DNA from: Chitinophagaceae bacterium
Lineage (GTDB): Bacteria > Bacteroidota > Bacteroidia > Chitinophagales > Chitinophagaceae
Assembly (NCBI GenBank): GCA_016719015.1
Contig: JADKAZ010000001.1
Span: forward strand, 186,001 to 250,000
DNA length: 64,000 nucleotides
Direction: 5' to 3'
Shown here: in pieces, positions 43,354 through 52,649 of the stretch
Position numbering within the stretch: position 1 is the first letter of the stretch
Layout: each line of letters begins with the position of its first letter
The notes under the pieces: model-generated
The model's input: the letters and a program-made list of their open reading frames with translations, nothing else
What the model was told of the DNA's origin: nothing
Databases searched by the model: none
Translations under genes and position numbers: made by a program

Positions 43354-43386
43354 CAAATATAGTCCATTGAAATACCCGTTTCCAAA
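43354..43386 (-). promoter_or_regulatory. candidate promoter upstream of the repeat ORF
   Basis: TATATTTG (43354-43361, minus) with TTTG 21 bases upstream. Transcription would start about 30 bases before the small ORF. Confidence 0.4.
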
Positions 43387-43516
43387 TTTTGGACCTCTTT
43401 GATATGCACCCGTTGTGCACCCTGTTATTAACAGAAATACCCGGCTTATGAACAGATTATAAAGCAATTGCAGGGGTTGCCCACAAATAAATATAAGATC
43501 TCTTTCCAGTTGAAAA

Positions 43517-44008
43517 TTAATCTCTCATATTGACATATTGTAATGGAATATTCAGGTTGCCATTCTTACAAAGCTGGATGATTGCCTGCAGGTCATCAAT
43601 TTTTTTGGCCGTTACCCTTACTAAATCATCATTGATGGATGCCTGTACTTTCATACCTGAGTCTTTAATGAGTTTGACAATCTTTTTTGCATCTTCCTGT
43701 ACAAGTCCGTTTCTCACTTTTACTTCTTTCTTCCATACTTTACCGCTCTGTGCTCCTTCCTTTGATGCATCGAAGGCTTCCGGTGCTATTCCTTGCTTAT
43801 GTGCCCGGCTGATGAGTACATCAATAAGCTGTCGCATCTTCATGTCATCATCCGTTTCTAATTTGATAAGAAACTCTTTCTTATCAAGATTGATAACAAC
43901 ATGTGAGCCTTTAAAATCAAAACGGTTGGTAATTTCTTTTGTAACGACATTGACTGCATTGTCTAATGCCTGTGCATCTACTTTACTTACAATATCAAAG
44001 GATGGCAT
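43517..44008 (-). CDS. YajQ family nucleotide/c-di-GMP-binding protein
   Basis: 163 residues, the family's normal size. MPSFDIVSKVDAQALDNAVN at the start, TNRFDFKGSHVVI, IDVLISRAHKQGI, and the C-terminal VRVTAKKIDDLQAIIQLCKN are highly typical. Two ferredoxin-like alpha/beta halves. Homologues bind nucleotides or cyclic di-GMP and affect transcription in some bacteria; the role here is unknown. Cytoplasmic, monocistronic. Confidence 0.93.
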   Translation of the reverse strand: MPSFDIVSKVDAQALDNAVNVVTKEITNRFDFKGSHVVINLDKKEFLIKLETDDDMKMRQLIDVLISRAHKQGIAPEAFDASKEGAQSGKVWKKEVKVRNGLVQEDAKKIVKLIKDSGMKVQASINDDLVRVTAKKIDDLQAIIQLCKNGNLNIPLQYVNMRD

Positions 44009-44049
44009 GGCGGGTTGTTTTGGTTGAATAACAAATATAAATATAAAAA

Positions 44050-44071
44050 GTCCCCCATAGAAATGGAGGAC
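44050..44071 (-). terminator. terminator of the outer-membrane gene at 44117
   Basis: Minus-strand stem GTCCTCCAT / ATGGGGGAC (one mismatch) followed by TTTTTAT. Confidence 0.6.
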
Positions 44072-44116
44072 GTCTCATATACTACCTGTACATGAGAAAA
44101 CTGTACGTTGAGTTAT

Positions 44117-46588
44117 TTACTGACCACCCTGCCCTACACGGTTCTGCTCATCCTGTGAGGCACTATTGCGTCGGCGTGGCGGAGGATTTTGCTGACCATT
44201 CTTTCCAAATCGATAAGTAAAGGAAGCGGTAAGCTGACGATTGTCCCACCTGTTATTAACTTTGGTATCAATGAGATTATACTGTGTTCTTCCTTTGTAA
44301 CGCTGCAACCAGAAAGGGTCCCGGAGATTAAGTCTGACTGTTCCTTTTCCTTTCAATACGGTTTTTTGCCCGCCAAAACTTACCATATACATGGGCTCAT
44401 CAATATTCAATTGGTTAACGCCCCTGGCCCGGTAGAAGCCGGTCATCTCTAATGTGAACCCCTGCTTGAGAGTAAAGGTGTTGGTCATGTTCACCATGAA
44501 TGAGGTATAAGAAAGATCGATGGGCTGGTTTTCAAACACACCATTGTATTGGTTATTAAAGATGTTTACAAAAGTGTTAGATGTCCACCATTTGGTTATG
44601 GGCACCGGTGCCGTAATGGAGATACCGATGTTTCTGAACCGGGCCACATTATCTGAAGTAAGATAAACAAGGTCGCCATCTGCCTTTAATATCTGTGAAA
44701 TCACATCGTTGGTGCTGTTATAATTTAGTGTAGTAATAAGTTTGCCCTTAAAAGAATGGCTCAACTCAATATTATGCGTAAACTGAGGCAGCAAGAAAGG
44801 ATTACCTTTTCTGTAGGATAATGAATCAAGAAAATAAATGAATGGATTCAGATCCTGGTAGTTCGGCCTGTTGATCCTTCTGCTATAAGAAAGAGTAAGC
44901 TGATTGTCCTTATTCAGTTCATAACTGATAAATGCACTTGGAAACAGGTTGGTGAAATTCCTTTTAAATGTAGAATCATTAGTAACCTGGTAGCCTTTGG
45001 CCACTGTATTTTCAAGTCGCAAGCCTCCCTGGAAGGACCATTTCTTTATTTTGGTATTAGCATTAAGGTAAACAGCATTAATGTTTTCGTCATAGATGAA
45101 ATGATTGGAACGGCCATCTTCTATCCATTTATCATCAGCCCATCTTGTATAATTAACGACATTATCATTTTTTACAAAACTACTTTTAACGCCAGCTTCT
45201 AATCTTCCCCCTTTTTTAAACGGATGTACATAATCGGATTTCAGTGAATAGATATTAATCTGTGATGGTAAATGTCCATTTAATACCAGCTGGTTACCAA
45301 CAGGCTGCCCCGCACCATTTGAAAAATCTGTTGTGAGTGTCATACGGGATACATTATCATAAGCAATAAAATCAAAGTCGGCCGTCAGCTCCCGCCCGGC
45401 AGAATCAAACTGGTGACGGTAATTAAAATTTGTGGTGAGGTTTTTAAACTTGATCTTATTATTCGTTTGCGAGGTCATGATCGATAAAGGCTGGTGATTT
45501 TCGTCTGAAGAAGTGGTGACTGTTGTGGGAGTAGGATGCCCGGAAAAAACAAATCCGCTTATTACAAAACCAAATGTGTTTTTCTTATCCGCAAATACAT
45601 CCAGCCCTAATTTTAATGTATGATTGTTGTTACCAAACTTGAAATTTGTTTCCACATCATTATAACCGGTTATATTTTTATTTTGGTCCAGTTTTGTCCT
45701 TGTTATATCCATCATATTTCTGCCACGGAAAACATTCGGATTATAGTTGCCAAAGAAATTGATCTTGTTTTTCCGATAATTAAAAGTGAAGCTATTTTGT
45801 GATTTAGGAATCACATAGAGTGTACCATTTTTTGTTTCAAAGAAACTTGCTGTAGCGCCTATCATTATTGAACCATTGAATCCTGCTGCTCTTCCTTTCT
45901 TTGTTTTGATATTGATAACGCCGGAATTTCCCGACGCATCATACTTTGCAGAAGGGTTTGTCATAATCTCAATCTGGTCTATAGCGGATGCCGGCATATT
46001 CTTAAGCAAATTGGCCAGGTCTGTTGGTGAAAGAAAAGTGGGCTTTCCGTCCATCATCACAATCACTCCTGATTTACCACGAAGACTTATAATGCCATCA
46101 TTGCTAACCATAATACCGGGAGATTTTTCTAATACTTCCAGTGCTGTGGCGCCTGCATTAGTTGGGGAGGCATCTACATTTATTACTGTCTTATCAATTT
46201 TTGTTTCAATGAATGGTCTTTTTGCACTAACTACCACTTCACTTAATCCTTTTGCCGAAACATTCATTTGCAAAACATCCAGTTGCACTCCATTTTTTGA
46301 TTCACTCAATGTAAAAGCAGTACTATGGCTTTTATCATATCCCACAGAAGCTGATGATACGATGTAACGGCCATCAGCAATGTTTTCAAATTCATACTGC
46401 CCTTCTTTTCCGGTTACTGCTACTTTCACCAGCGAAGAGTCCGAGGCTTTCAGCAACGATACCGAAATCGAAGGAAGTGGCTTACCGGTGGCGTCTTGTA
46501 TTATTCCGGAAATTTTTCCTGTTTTGTTTTGCGCCACTACTGTAAGGGAAACAAAAAGGAATGAGCAAAGGATAAATGTTTTTCTCAT
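44117..46588 (-). CDS. outer-membrane beta-barrel family protein (TonB-receptor-like), paralogue 1
   Basis: 823 residues from the ATG at 46588 (MRKTFILCSFLFVSLTVVAQ signal peptide). A carboxypeptidase-regulatory-like domain follows (GKISGIIQDATGKPLPSISV, about 24-105), then a plug domain (ALEVLEKSPGIMVSNDGIIS, MMDGKPTFLS, IDQIEIMTNPSAKYDASGNS) and a long barrel ending in ASFTYRFGK. The tail is Arg/Gln/Asn-rich. This is the outer-membrane beta-barrel family without a SusD partner, so probably not a SusC. It may import or sense an unknown ligand. The next gene on the strand is a close paralogue. Confidence 0.85.
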   Translation of the reverse strand: MRKTFILCSFLFVSLTVVAQNKTGKISGIIQDATGKPLPSISVSLLKASDSSLVKVAVTGKEGQYEFENIADGRYIVSSASVGYDKSHSTAFTLSESKNGVQLDVLQMNVSAKGLSEVVVSAKRPFIETKIDKTVINVDASPTNAGATALEVLEKSPGIMVSNDGIISLRGKSGVIVMMDGKPTFLSPTDLANLLKNMPASAIDQIEIMTNPSAKYDASGNSGVINIKTKKGRAAGFNGSIMIGATASFFETKNGTLYVIPKSQNSFTFNYRKNKINFFGNYNPNVFRGRNMMDITRTKLDQNKNITGYNDVETNFKFGNNNHTLKLGLDVFADKKNTFGFVISGFVFSGHPTPTTVTTSSDENHQPLSIMTSQTNNKIKFKNLTTNFNYRHQFDSAGRELTADFDFIAYDNVSRMTLTTDFSNGAGQPVGNQLVLNGHLPSQINIYSLKSDYVHPFKKGGRLEAGVKSSFVKNDNVVNYTRWADDKWIEDGRSNHFIYDENINAVYLNANTKIKKWSFQGGLRLENTVAKGYQVTNDSTFKRNFTNLFPSAFISYELNKDNQLTLSYSRRINRPNYQDLNPFIYFLDSLSYRKGNPFLLPQFTHNIELSHSFKGKLITTLNYNSTNDVISQILKADGDLVYLTSDNVARFRNIGISITAPVPITKWWTSNTFVNIFNNQYNGVFENQPIDLSYTSFMVNMTNTFTLKQGFTLEMTGFYRARGVNQLNIDEPMYMVSFGGQKTVLKGKGTVRLNLRDPFWLQRYKGRTQYNLIDTKVNNRWDNRQLTASFTYRFGKNGQQNPPPRRRNSASQDEQNRVGQGGQ

Positions 46589-46780
46589 AATCATGGCTAT
46601 AAGGTTAATGATTCAGGAATAAAATTGCTGTATAAAACAGTGCGGCTGAAACGAAATATGACAAGCTTCGTAGTTCCCGTGACAGAGGGTAACATTTACT
46701 TACAGATACACCAGCGGTAAAAAAACAGTTCGAACAAAGAGTCATGTTAAAATCACATTAACGTTTATAGTATTAAAAAA

Positions 46781-46805
46781 ATCCTTCCGCCAGAGGCGGA
46801 AGGAT
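46781..46805 (-). terminator. terminator of the outer-membrane gene at 46834
   Basis: Perfect 11-bp stem ATCCTTCCGCC / GGCGGAAGGAT with a 3-base loop and a seven-T run on the minus strand. The TCCGCC/GGCGGA arms recall the palindrome at 42728. Confidence 0.85.
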
Positions 46806-46833
46806 GGACAAGGTTCATGGCTATACTTATTTA

Positions 46834-49326
46834 TTAATTACCAGTATTTACTCTTTGTTGCTCATCTGATGCGCCATTGTTTTTTCTGTTGCTGCCAGCT
46901 TTTAGTTTTCCTTTATTAAATCTGTAAGTAAAGCTCATCGTCACCGCACGGCTATCATTCACATTTGTAAACTTTGCATCCACATTTCCGTATTTGCTAT
47001 AACCTTTGGCCACATTACCGGCAAATATGTCACGGACGTTCAAACGGATGCTCCCCTTATTCTTTAATATTTGTTTACTGAAACCAGCACTTACCTGAGC
47101 CATTTGCTGAATAAATATTACACCTTCAACTGCATTACTCCTGTAAAAACCACTCAATTCGGCCCCCCATCCTTTACCCCATTTAAACTGTTGCTGTACC
47201 TGCACCATCAGCATTGTAAGGCCGATTGAAATATTTTCATTGTTTACCACCCCTTTGAACTGATTGTACGAAACATTCGTATAAATATTACCGCTCCACC
47301 ACTTTTTTATTTCCTTTTGTGCACTGATGGCAATACCTGCCTGGTTGCGGGTGGCAATGTTTGCTTTTTTGACATATGTTTCATTAGTGATTTCGTTTTG
47401 CTCTAATACCTGCTGAATGATATCAGTGGTGTTACTATAATTCAAGGTTGTCGTTAAAAATCCTTTGTACGTATGGCTCAGTTCAATGTTGTGACTGAAC
47501 TGTGGTTTCAGATTAGGATTGCCTTGTTGAAAAGTATACCGGTCAAGAAAATTAATGAACGGATTTAAATCCTGGTAATTGGGTCGATTGATCCTTCTGC
47601 CATAATTAATGACAAAACTATTTTTTTCATTGGCAGTATATTGCAAATAGATAGTGGGGAACAGCTGGGTATAATCTCTTTTAAACTTTTCGTTGAAAGG
47701 AAGAAATTTATTATGTGTTGAATTAAATGTATATCCTTTTGAATCCCCATTTGCCTGGGTAGATTCTAAGCGAAGACCTAATTGACTGCTCCATTTCTTT
47801 CCCAACTTCCTGCTGTAGTTTACATAAGCAGCAGTAATGTTTTCATTGTAAATAAAATGGTTTGAACGGGAACTGTCAAGGATAGCGGAATTATTTATCC
47901 AATTCTCATATACGGCATTGTTATCCGTTTTTACATGACTCGCCTTAAAACCGGCTTCAAATTTTGCACCATCCTTTAAAGGCTTTATATAATCAATTTT
48001 CCCACTGATGATTTTTATATTTTGCGGAAGACTACCAAGCAAGGTATCAGAAGCCTGGGCAGGATTACCAAATCTATCAAAGTAAGAACTATATAATGGT
48101 TGAATACTTGTTGACTTGTATTGAACGTAATCGAAATCACTTGTAAGCTCTTGCCCCGTTGAATCAAACACATGGCGCAGGTTAACATTTGAACTGAAAT
48201 TTGTCCACTTTTCTTTCTGGCTGGTCAATGTATTTGTTTGACTTCTTAGTTGCCCATCAGGCTCATTAATAAACGTTTTGGTTTTGCTTTCCCAAAAGCT
48301 GGGATTATAAAATCCGTTTAATACAATACCCAGTGTTGTTTTTTTAGTGGCTGCATAATCCAGTCCAATTTTACCGCTATAATAATGCCCCTGGTTTACC
48401 ATCCTGGTTTGCTGATCGAATATGGAAAGTATTTCTTTTGAATTTGCTTCCCGCATATTTCTTACAATATCAAGATCTTCACCCCGGTGATTTCTGTTAT
48501 AATTCAGGTTAGTGAACAAGTTTATTTTACCATTCCGGTAATTAAAATTCACCCCTTCGCTAAATCTTGCAAATCGTCCCTGTGTAAAAGTTGAAGTGAT
48601 ACTACCGTTATAACCAAACTGTTTGTTCTTTTTAGTCTTTATATTAATTATACCGGAATTGCCGGCAGCATCATACTTAGCAGGCGGGTTGGTCATAATT
48701 TCAATCTGATCCAACTGGCTTGCGGGCATGCTGCGCAGCATACTTGCCAGATCAGCACCGCTTAAATAACTGGGACGGCCATCAATCATTACCATTATAC
48801 CTTGTTTTCCTTTCAGGCTGATGTTACCGTCTTTATCTACAGTAATACCAGGTGATTTTTCTAAAACTTCCAATGCAGAGTTACCAACATTCGTTACCGA
48901 TGCTTCTACATTTACTATTGTCCTGTCAATTTTTTGTTCGATCAGTGGTTTTTTTGCCATAACGGTTACTTCCCCCATTGCCTTTGGTTTTGGAACCAGT
49001 TCAATTGTCTTTACTGAAACGGATGGGTTGGTTGCGGTAACATCAAAAGTTTCCGAGAAGCCTTTTGTATGGCCCACTGCTGAAATAGATACGAAGTACT
49101 TTCCTTCAGGCACCGCCTCAAATACATACTTACCCGTTTTATCGGCCACACTCATTTTTACCACGGAAGAGTCTTTTACCCGCAGTAATGTAATAGTAGC
49201 GGATTCAATGGTTTTGGTGCTTCCGTCAATAACTGTTCCGCTGATGCTGCCGTTACTCACCTGTGCATTGCTGGCAACGGATAACACCGTTAAAGTGAGT
49301 GCCAGCAGGGTTAAAATCTTTCTCAT
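46834..49326 (-). CDS. outer-membrane beta-barrel family protein (TonB-receptor-like), paralogue 2
   Basis: 830 residues from the ATG at 49326; the upstream in-frame ATG would precede the signal peptide (MRKILTLLALTLTVLSVASNAQ) by 16 residues. Same architecture as the gene at 44117: regulatory-like domain (SNGSISGTVIDGSTKTIESA), plug (ALEVLEKSPGITVDKDGNIS, MIDGRPSYLSGADLASML, IDQ-type IEIMTNPPAKYDAAGNS) and barrel ending FTYRFNKGK. Many barrel segments match the paralogue (INRPNYQDLNPFI). Each gene ends in its own terminator, so they are separately expressed. The LytTR pair upstream may control them. Confidence 0.87.
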   Translation of the reverse strand: MRKILTLLALTLTVLSVASNAQVSNGSISGTVIDGSTKTIESATITLLRVKDSSVVKMSVADKTGKYVFEAVPEGKYFVSISAVGHTKGFSETFDVTATNPSVSVKTIELVPKPKAMGEVTVMAKKPLIEQKIDRTIVNVEASVTNVGNSALEVLEKSPGITVDKDGNISLKGKQGIMVMIDGRPSYLSGADLASMLRSMPASQLDQIEIMTNPPAKYDAAGNSGIINIKTKKNKQFGYNGSITSTFTQGRFARFSEGVNFNYRNGKINLFTNLNYNRNHRGEDLDIVRNMREANSKEILSIFDQQTRMVNQGHYYSGKIGLDYAATKKTTLGIVLNGFYNPSFWESKTKTFINEPDGQLRSQTNTLTSQKEKWTNFSSNVNLRHVFDSTGQELTSDFDYVQYKSTSIQPLYSSYFDRFGNPAQASDTLLGSLPQNIKIISGKIDYIKPLKDGAKFEAGFKASHVKTDNNAVYENWINNSAILDSSRSNHFIYNENITAAYVNYSRKLGKKWSSQLGLRLESTQANGDSKGYTFNSTHNKFLPFNEKFKRDYTQLFPTIYLQYTANEKNSFVINYGRRINRPNYQDLNPFINFLDRYTFQQGNPNLKPQFSHNIELSHTYKGFLTTTLNYSNTTDIIQQVLEQNEITNETYVKKANIATRNQAGIAISAQKEIKKWWSGNIYTNVSYNQFKGVVNNENISIGLTMLMVQVQQQFKWGKGWGAELSGFYRSNAVEGVIFIQQMAQVSAGFSKQILKNKGSIRLNVRDIFAGNVAKGYSKYGNVDAKFTNVNDSRAVTMSFTYRFNKGKLKAGSNRKNNGASDEQQRVNTGN

Positions 49327-49415
49327 TTTTAGTTTTTTTATTTTTAGTACCTGTTTTTGAGTATTACAGCACAAACTTAGGTACTTTGTATTACCAAGAA
49401 CATTGTTTTAAATTA

Positions 49416-49445
49416 AACGGCCTGTTTTAGGGATAACCGGCCGTT
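49416..49445 (-). terminator. possible terminator of the LytTR regulator gene
   Basis: 7-bp stem AACGGCC / GGCCGTT with a 16-base loop, then TTTAATTTAAA on the minus strand. It lies downstream of the regulator's stop (49600) and upstream of the barrel gene. Confidence 0.45.
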
Positions 49446-49599
49446 CTTAGTGACACATGTTTGACGCATAGCCCTGATTCAGGTTACTATATGCCACAGT
49501 TTTCTGATAAATGGCCATAATCTTCGATGAATGGGCAGAAAGTCAATAACCTGACCGTGGGAGTAATTAACCTGGCATCCCGGGCCTAAAAAAGAGGAT

Positions 49600-50364
49600 T
49601 TAAAGACCAAATTCTGAACGGATAGCATCATGATAAGTACGACCTGAAGTAAGCCTTGTACCTGCCTTATCCTCCAGAATAAAGAGAAAACGACTGTTGA
49701 AATGGCGATGCATTTCTTTGATTTTATCCTTATTAATGATGTAGGACTTCTGAATCCGGTAAAATTGTGAGGGTAATTTCTCTTCAAGAGTCGTTAATGA
49801 TTGATCAGTGAGGTGTTTTTGGCCATCTGTTGTATAAATAAAAACATATTTATCGCTGGCCTCCATGTAGCTGATATTTTCAAACTTTATCAGGTTTATC
49901 CTGTCACCGGTTTTGATAGGCAGCGCTGTAGCTTTTTGTGGTGCCTGGAACTGGCGGATAATCTCCTGCAAGCCAGATAAATCAAATGGCTGAGCCAGTC
50001 TTCCAAACTGCTTTAGTTTGGCGATGCTTTGTTCCAGCCTCTCTTCCTTAATTGGTTTAAGCAAATAATCAATAGAGAAAGTTTCAAAAGCTTTGATAGC
50101 ATATTGTTCATATGCAGTTGTGAAAATAATATTTGGTTTTACATCTAACTGTTCAATGACCTCAAAGCCGGTGAGGTCCGGCATTTGAATATCTAAGAAG
50201 ATAACATCTGGTCGTAGTTCCTGTATTTTGGTAATAGCCTCTCTCCCATTTCCTGCCTCCCCGATGACTTCCACCACATCTTGATGCGAGTTCAAAAGAC
50301 TTTTCATCAATCTTCTTGCAGCGGGTTCATCATCGATCACTATAGCCTTAAATAGCTGATTCAT
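49600..50364 (-). CDS. LytTR-type response regulator
   Basis: 254 residues. A receiver domain (1-120) with VIDDEPAARRLM at the start, the phospho-acceptor Asp in PDVIFLDIQMPDLTG and the Lys in YLLKPIKEERLE. A LytTR DNA-binding domain follows (about 150-254): DRINLIKFENISYMEASDKY, TLEEKLPSQFYRIQKSYIIN, and FLFILEDKAGTRLTSGR. It should be phosphorylated by the adjacent kinase; its start overlaps that gene's stop by 17 bases. The target genes are not shown, but the barrel gene is directly downstream. Confidence 0.93.
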   Translation of the reverse strand: MNQLFKAIVIDDEPAARRLMKSLLNSHQDVVEVIGEAGNGREAITKIQELRPDVIFLDIQMPDLTGFEVIEQLDVKPNIIFTTAYEQYAIKAFETFSIDYLLKPIKEERLEQSIAKLKQFGRLAQPFDLSGLQEIIRQFQAPQKATALPIKTGDRINLIKFENISYMEASDKYVFIYTTDGQKHLTDQSLTTLEEKLPSQFYRIQKSYIINKDKIKEMHRHFNSRFLFILEDKAGTRLTSGRTYHDAIRSEFGL

Positions 50365-51517
50365 CTTTTACCAGTTTATAAATAAAAAGTGAAACCTGTT
50401 TAACCGGGTCGTTACTAAAGTGCATTTCATAATTGCCGGGAAAAAGCAGGTCGAGTTTATCATACACACTTTTTACTCCGTAACCCGGATTCAACTCAGC
50501 GGGGAAAGCTGGTCCTGTATCGGCAATATTGACCACCATACCGGCGCCATTTTTTTTAACCTCCAGGTTAATTTCCGTCAGCTGTCCTGTTGCTTTTAAT
50601 CCGTGTTTTACCGCATTCTCTACTAATGGCTGCAAAACAAACCTTGGAACCAGGTAATGATTCAGTTCATCTTCCACCTTTAGTGAATAATTTAATTGGT
50701 CTTCAAACCTGATTTTCTCAATCTGTAGATAAACATTGGCCATCTCTACTTCATCCTTTACACTAGAGAAATTATTATTACTGTAATTGATACTATACCG
50801 GAAAAGATCTGCCAATGCTATTGTCATCTTTCTTGCTTTTCTTCCATCGGTAATAGAAAGATCAGCAATGGAGTTTAGTGCATTGTATAAAAAATGCGGA
50901 TTTACTTTTGAATGCAGTGCTTCCAGCTCCGCTTTTGTTTTCAGTTCACGGAGGCGACTCAGCTCAAGCTCTTTTTCGTTAAACTTACGGGTACGTTCTA
51001 TATCAAGATAATTAATCACTCCATAAATAAGGCCCGTAACAGTAGCAATATAAAAAGCGTTGGTGATTATATATTTTAATAACACATCAGTTTCACCGCC
51101 ATACAAAAAATAACTTAATGGCACATTAACACTAATGGTACTTATAATCAGAGAAACTAATACAATCAAAGTTTGCAGCGCAAAAGACAATTTTTTAACC
51201 TTCGCATTTTGAGACACTACTCTCACAAGATTGTAAACAATAAGTGTGGCTGCAGTAGTAAAAAGTAATTGTCCATATATCATCCACCACCAACCAAATT
51301 TAAAAAGCAGGTAAAAAAAGGCCCCGTTCAAAGGAAGGATAGCATTAGAGATGCAAAAAACGATCAGCCATACTACTATATTTTTTCTGAGGAGTTCATT
51401 TTTGATGCTTCGCTTTACAAATGTGCTAAACCGTGCAAGCATATAAAGGCCTGCACCACCAAATGCCAGGCATCCGGTAATTAATAATACATAATCCAGT
51501 ATGGAAGGTTCTTTCAT
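50348..51517 (-). CDS. LytS-like sensor histidine kinase
   Basis: 389 residues. Five or six hydrophobic segments in the first 175 residues without a large periplasmic domain, then a linker helix (YLDIERTRKFNEKELELSRL). The His_kinase domain has LHSKVNPHFLYNALNSIADL with the phosphorylated His, followed by an ATP domain (LVPRFVLQPLVENAVKHG, VNIADTGPAFP, GYGVKSVYDKL). It pairs with the overlapping LytTR regulator. The signal is unknown. Confidence 0.92.
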   Translation of the reverse strand: MKEPSILDYVLLITGCLAFGGAGLYMLARFSTFVKRSIKNELLRKNIVVWLIVFCISNAILPLNGAFFYLLFKFGWWWMIYGQLLFTTAATLIVYNLVRVVSQNAKVKKLSFALQTLIVLVSLIISTISVNVPLSYFLYGGETDVLLKYIITNAFYIATVTGLIYGVINYLDIERTRKFNEKELELSRLRELKTKAELEALHSKVNPHFLYNALNSIADLSITDGRKARKMTIALADLFRYSINYSNNNFSSVKDEVEMANVYLQIEKIRFEDQLNYSLKVEDELNHYLVPRFVLQPLVENAVKHGLKATGQLTEINLEVKKNGAGMVVNIADTGPAFPAELNPGYGVKSVYDKLDLLFPGNYEMHFSNDPVKQVSLFIYKLVKDESAI

Positions 51518-51620
51518 AAAAATGCCAAGTTAGCAAATGGGGCTTAATATGTAATTACAGGTTCGCCAACTGTTCTATTTCAGGGGCGAACGGAGTATAT
51601 TGCAAATAAATATTCCTTCC

Positions 51621-52637
51621 ATGATTATTGATTATAGGTCAGACACAGTTACGAAGCCCACCCCGGCTATGCTGGAAGCGATGATGAAAGCTAAAGTAGG
51701 TGATGATGTGTTTGGAGAAGACCCTTCAATTAATGAATTGGAAAAGCTGGCATCGGATATGTTTGGAATGGAGGCCGCCATTTTTTGCCCTTCCGGTACG
51801 ATGACCAACCAGATTGCCATTAAGTGCCACACCCAGCCAGGTGATGAAGTAATATGTGATGAAAGTTCGCATGTTTATCAATATGAAGGTGGTGGGATTG
51901 CTTTCAATTCAGGAGCTTCTGTAAAATTATTACTAGGAAACTTTGGAAGAATTACTGCTGAGCAGGTACTGGCTGCCATTCAGCCAGACGATGCTCACCG
52001 GGCCCATACAAGTTTGGTGTCCCTGGAAAACACTTCCAATCGTGGCGGCGGCAGTTGTTATGATTTTGAGGAGATAAAAAAGATACAGGCAGTTTGTAAA
52101 GAAAAAAATCTTGCTTTTCACCTGGATGGTGCCCGGTTATGGAATGCCCTGATAGCAAAGAATGAAACCCCAAAACAATATGGAGAAGCTTTTGACAGCA
52201 TTTCCATTTGCCTGAGCAAAAGTTTAGGTTGCCCTGTTGGTAGTTTACTGCTGGGGAAAAAAACCTTCATTAAAAAAGCAAGAAGAATAAGAAAAGTATT
52301 TGGCGGAGGTATGCGGCAGGCAGGTTTTATTGCAGCAGCCGGGATGTATGCTTTACAAAATAATATCCAACGACTGGCGGAAGATCATACACATGCCAAA
52401 CAAATAGCCGCAGCTATTGAGAAAAAAGAATTTGTGCAACTGGTACTGCCTGTTGAAACTAATATTATCATCTTTGAATTACACAATAGCATTTCAGCTT
52501 CTGAACTTGTTGCGAAATTAAAAAACTATTCTATCCTTGGCTATGCCATCTCTCCTAACCGGGTCAGGCTGGTTGTACATTTAGACATTAGTAATGAAAT
52601 GGTAGCAAAAACCATCGAAGCTTTTAATCAACTATAG
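51621..52637 (+). CDS. ltaE: low-specificity L-threonine aldolase
   Basis: 338 residues from ATG 51621. PLP fold type I: IDYRSDTVTKPTPAMLEAM, GDDVFGEDPSINELE, AIFCPSGTMTNQIAIK, HLDGARLWNA with the PLP Asp, and the Schiff-base Lys in SICLSKSLGCPVGSLL. Cleaves threonine (and allo-threonine) to glycine and acetaldehyde. Divergent from the sensor kinase; followed 12 bases later by pgi, so probably cotranscribed. Confidence 0.93.
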   Translation: MIIDYRSDTVTKPTPAMLEAMMKAKVGDDVFGEDPSINELEKLASDMFGMEAAIFCPSGTMTNQIAIKCHTQPGDEVICDESSHVYQYEGGGIAFNSGASVKLLLGNFGRITAEQVLAAIQPDDAHRAHTSLVSLENTSNRGGGSCYDFEEIKKIQAVCKEKNLAFHLDGARLWNALIAKNETPKQYGEAFDSISICLSKSLGCPVGSLLLGKKTFIKKARRIRKVFGGGMRQAGFIAAAGMYALQNNIQRLAEDHTHAKQIAAAIEKKEFVQLVLPVETNIIIFELHNSISASELVAKLKNYSILGYAISPNRVRLVVHLDISNEMVAKTIEAFNQL

Positions 52638-52649
52638 TACTTAGAAAAT

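Larger units (their letters stand above)
43116..43516. other. 401-base region between rpmE2 and yajQ
   Basis: It holds the 32-residue repeat ORF at 43219-43317 with its possible promoter at 43354-43386. The plus-strand reading frame through it (about 72 residues) is judged a shadow of the minus-strand repeat. Nothing else seen. Confidence 0.5.

Noticed and set aside
43152..43370. Plus-strand 72-residue ORF
   Set aside because: It covers the minus-strand tandem repeat, has no promoter, and its composition looks like a frame shadow.
44117..49326. SusC/SusD polysaccharide-utilisation locus
   Set aside because: No SusD-like lipoprotein or glycoside hydrolase is adjacent; the barrels belong to the stand-alone beta-barrel family.
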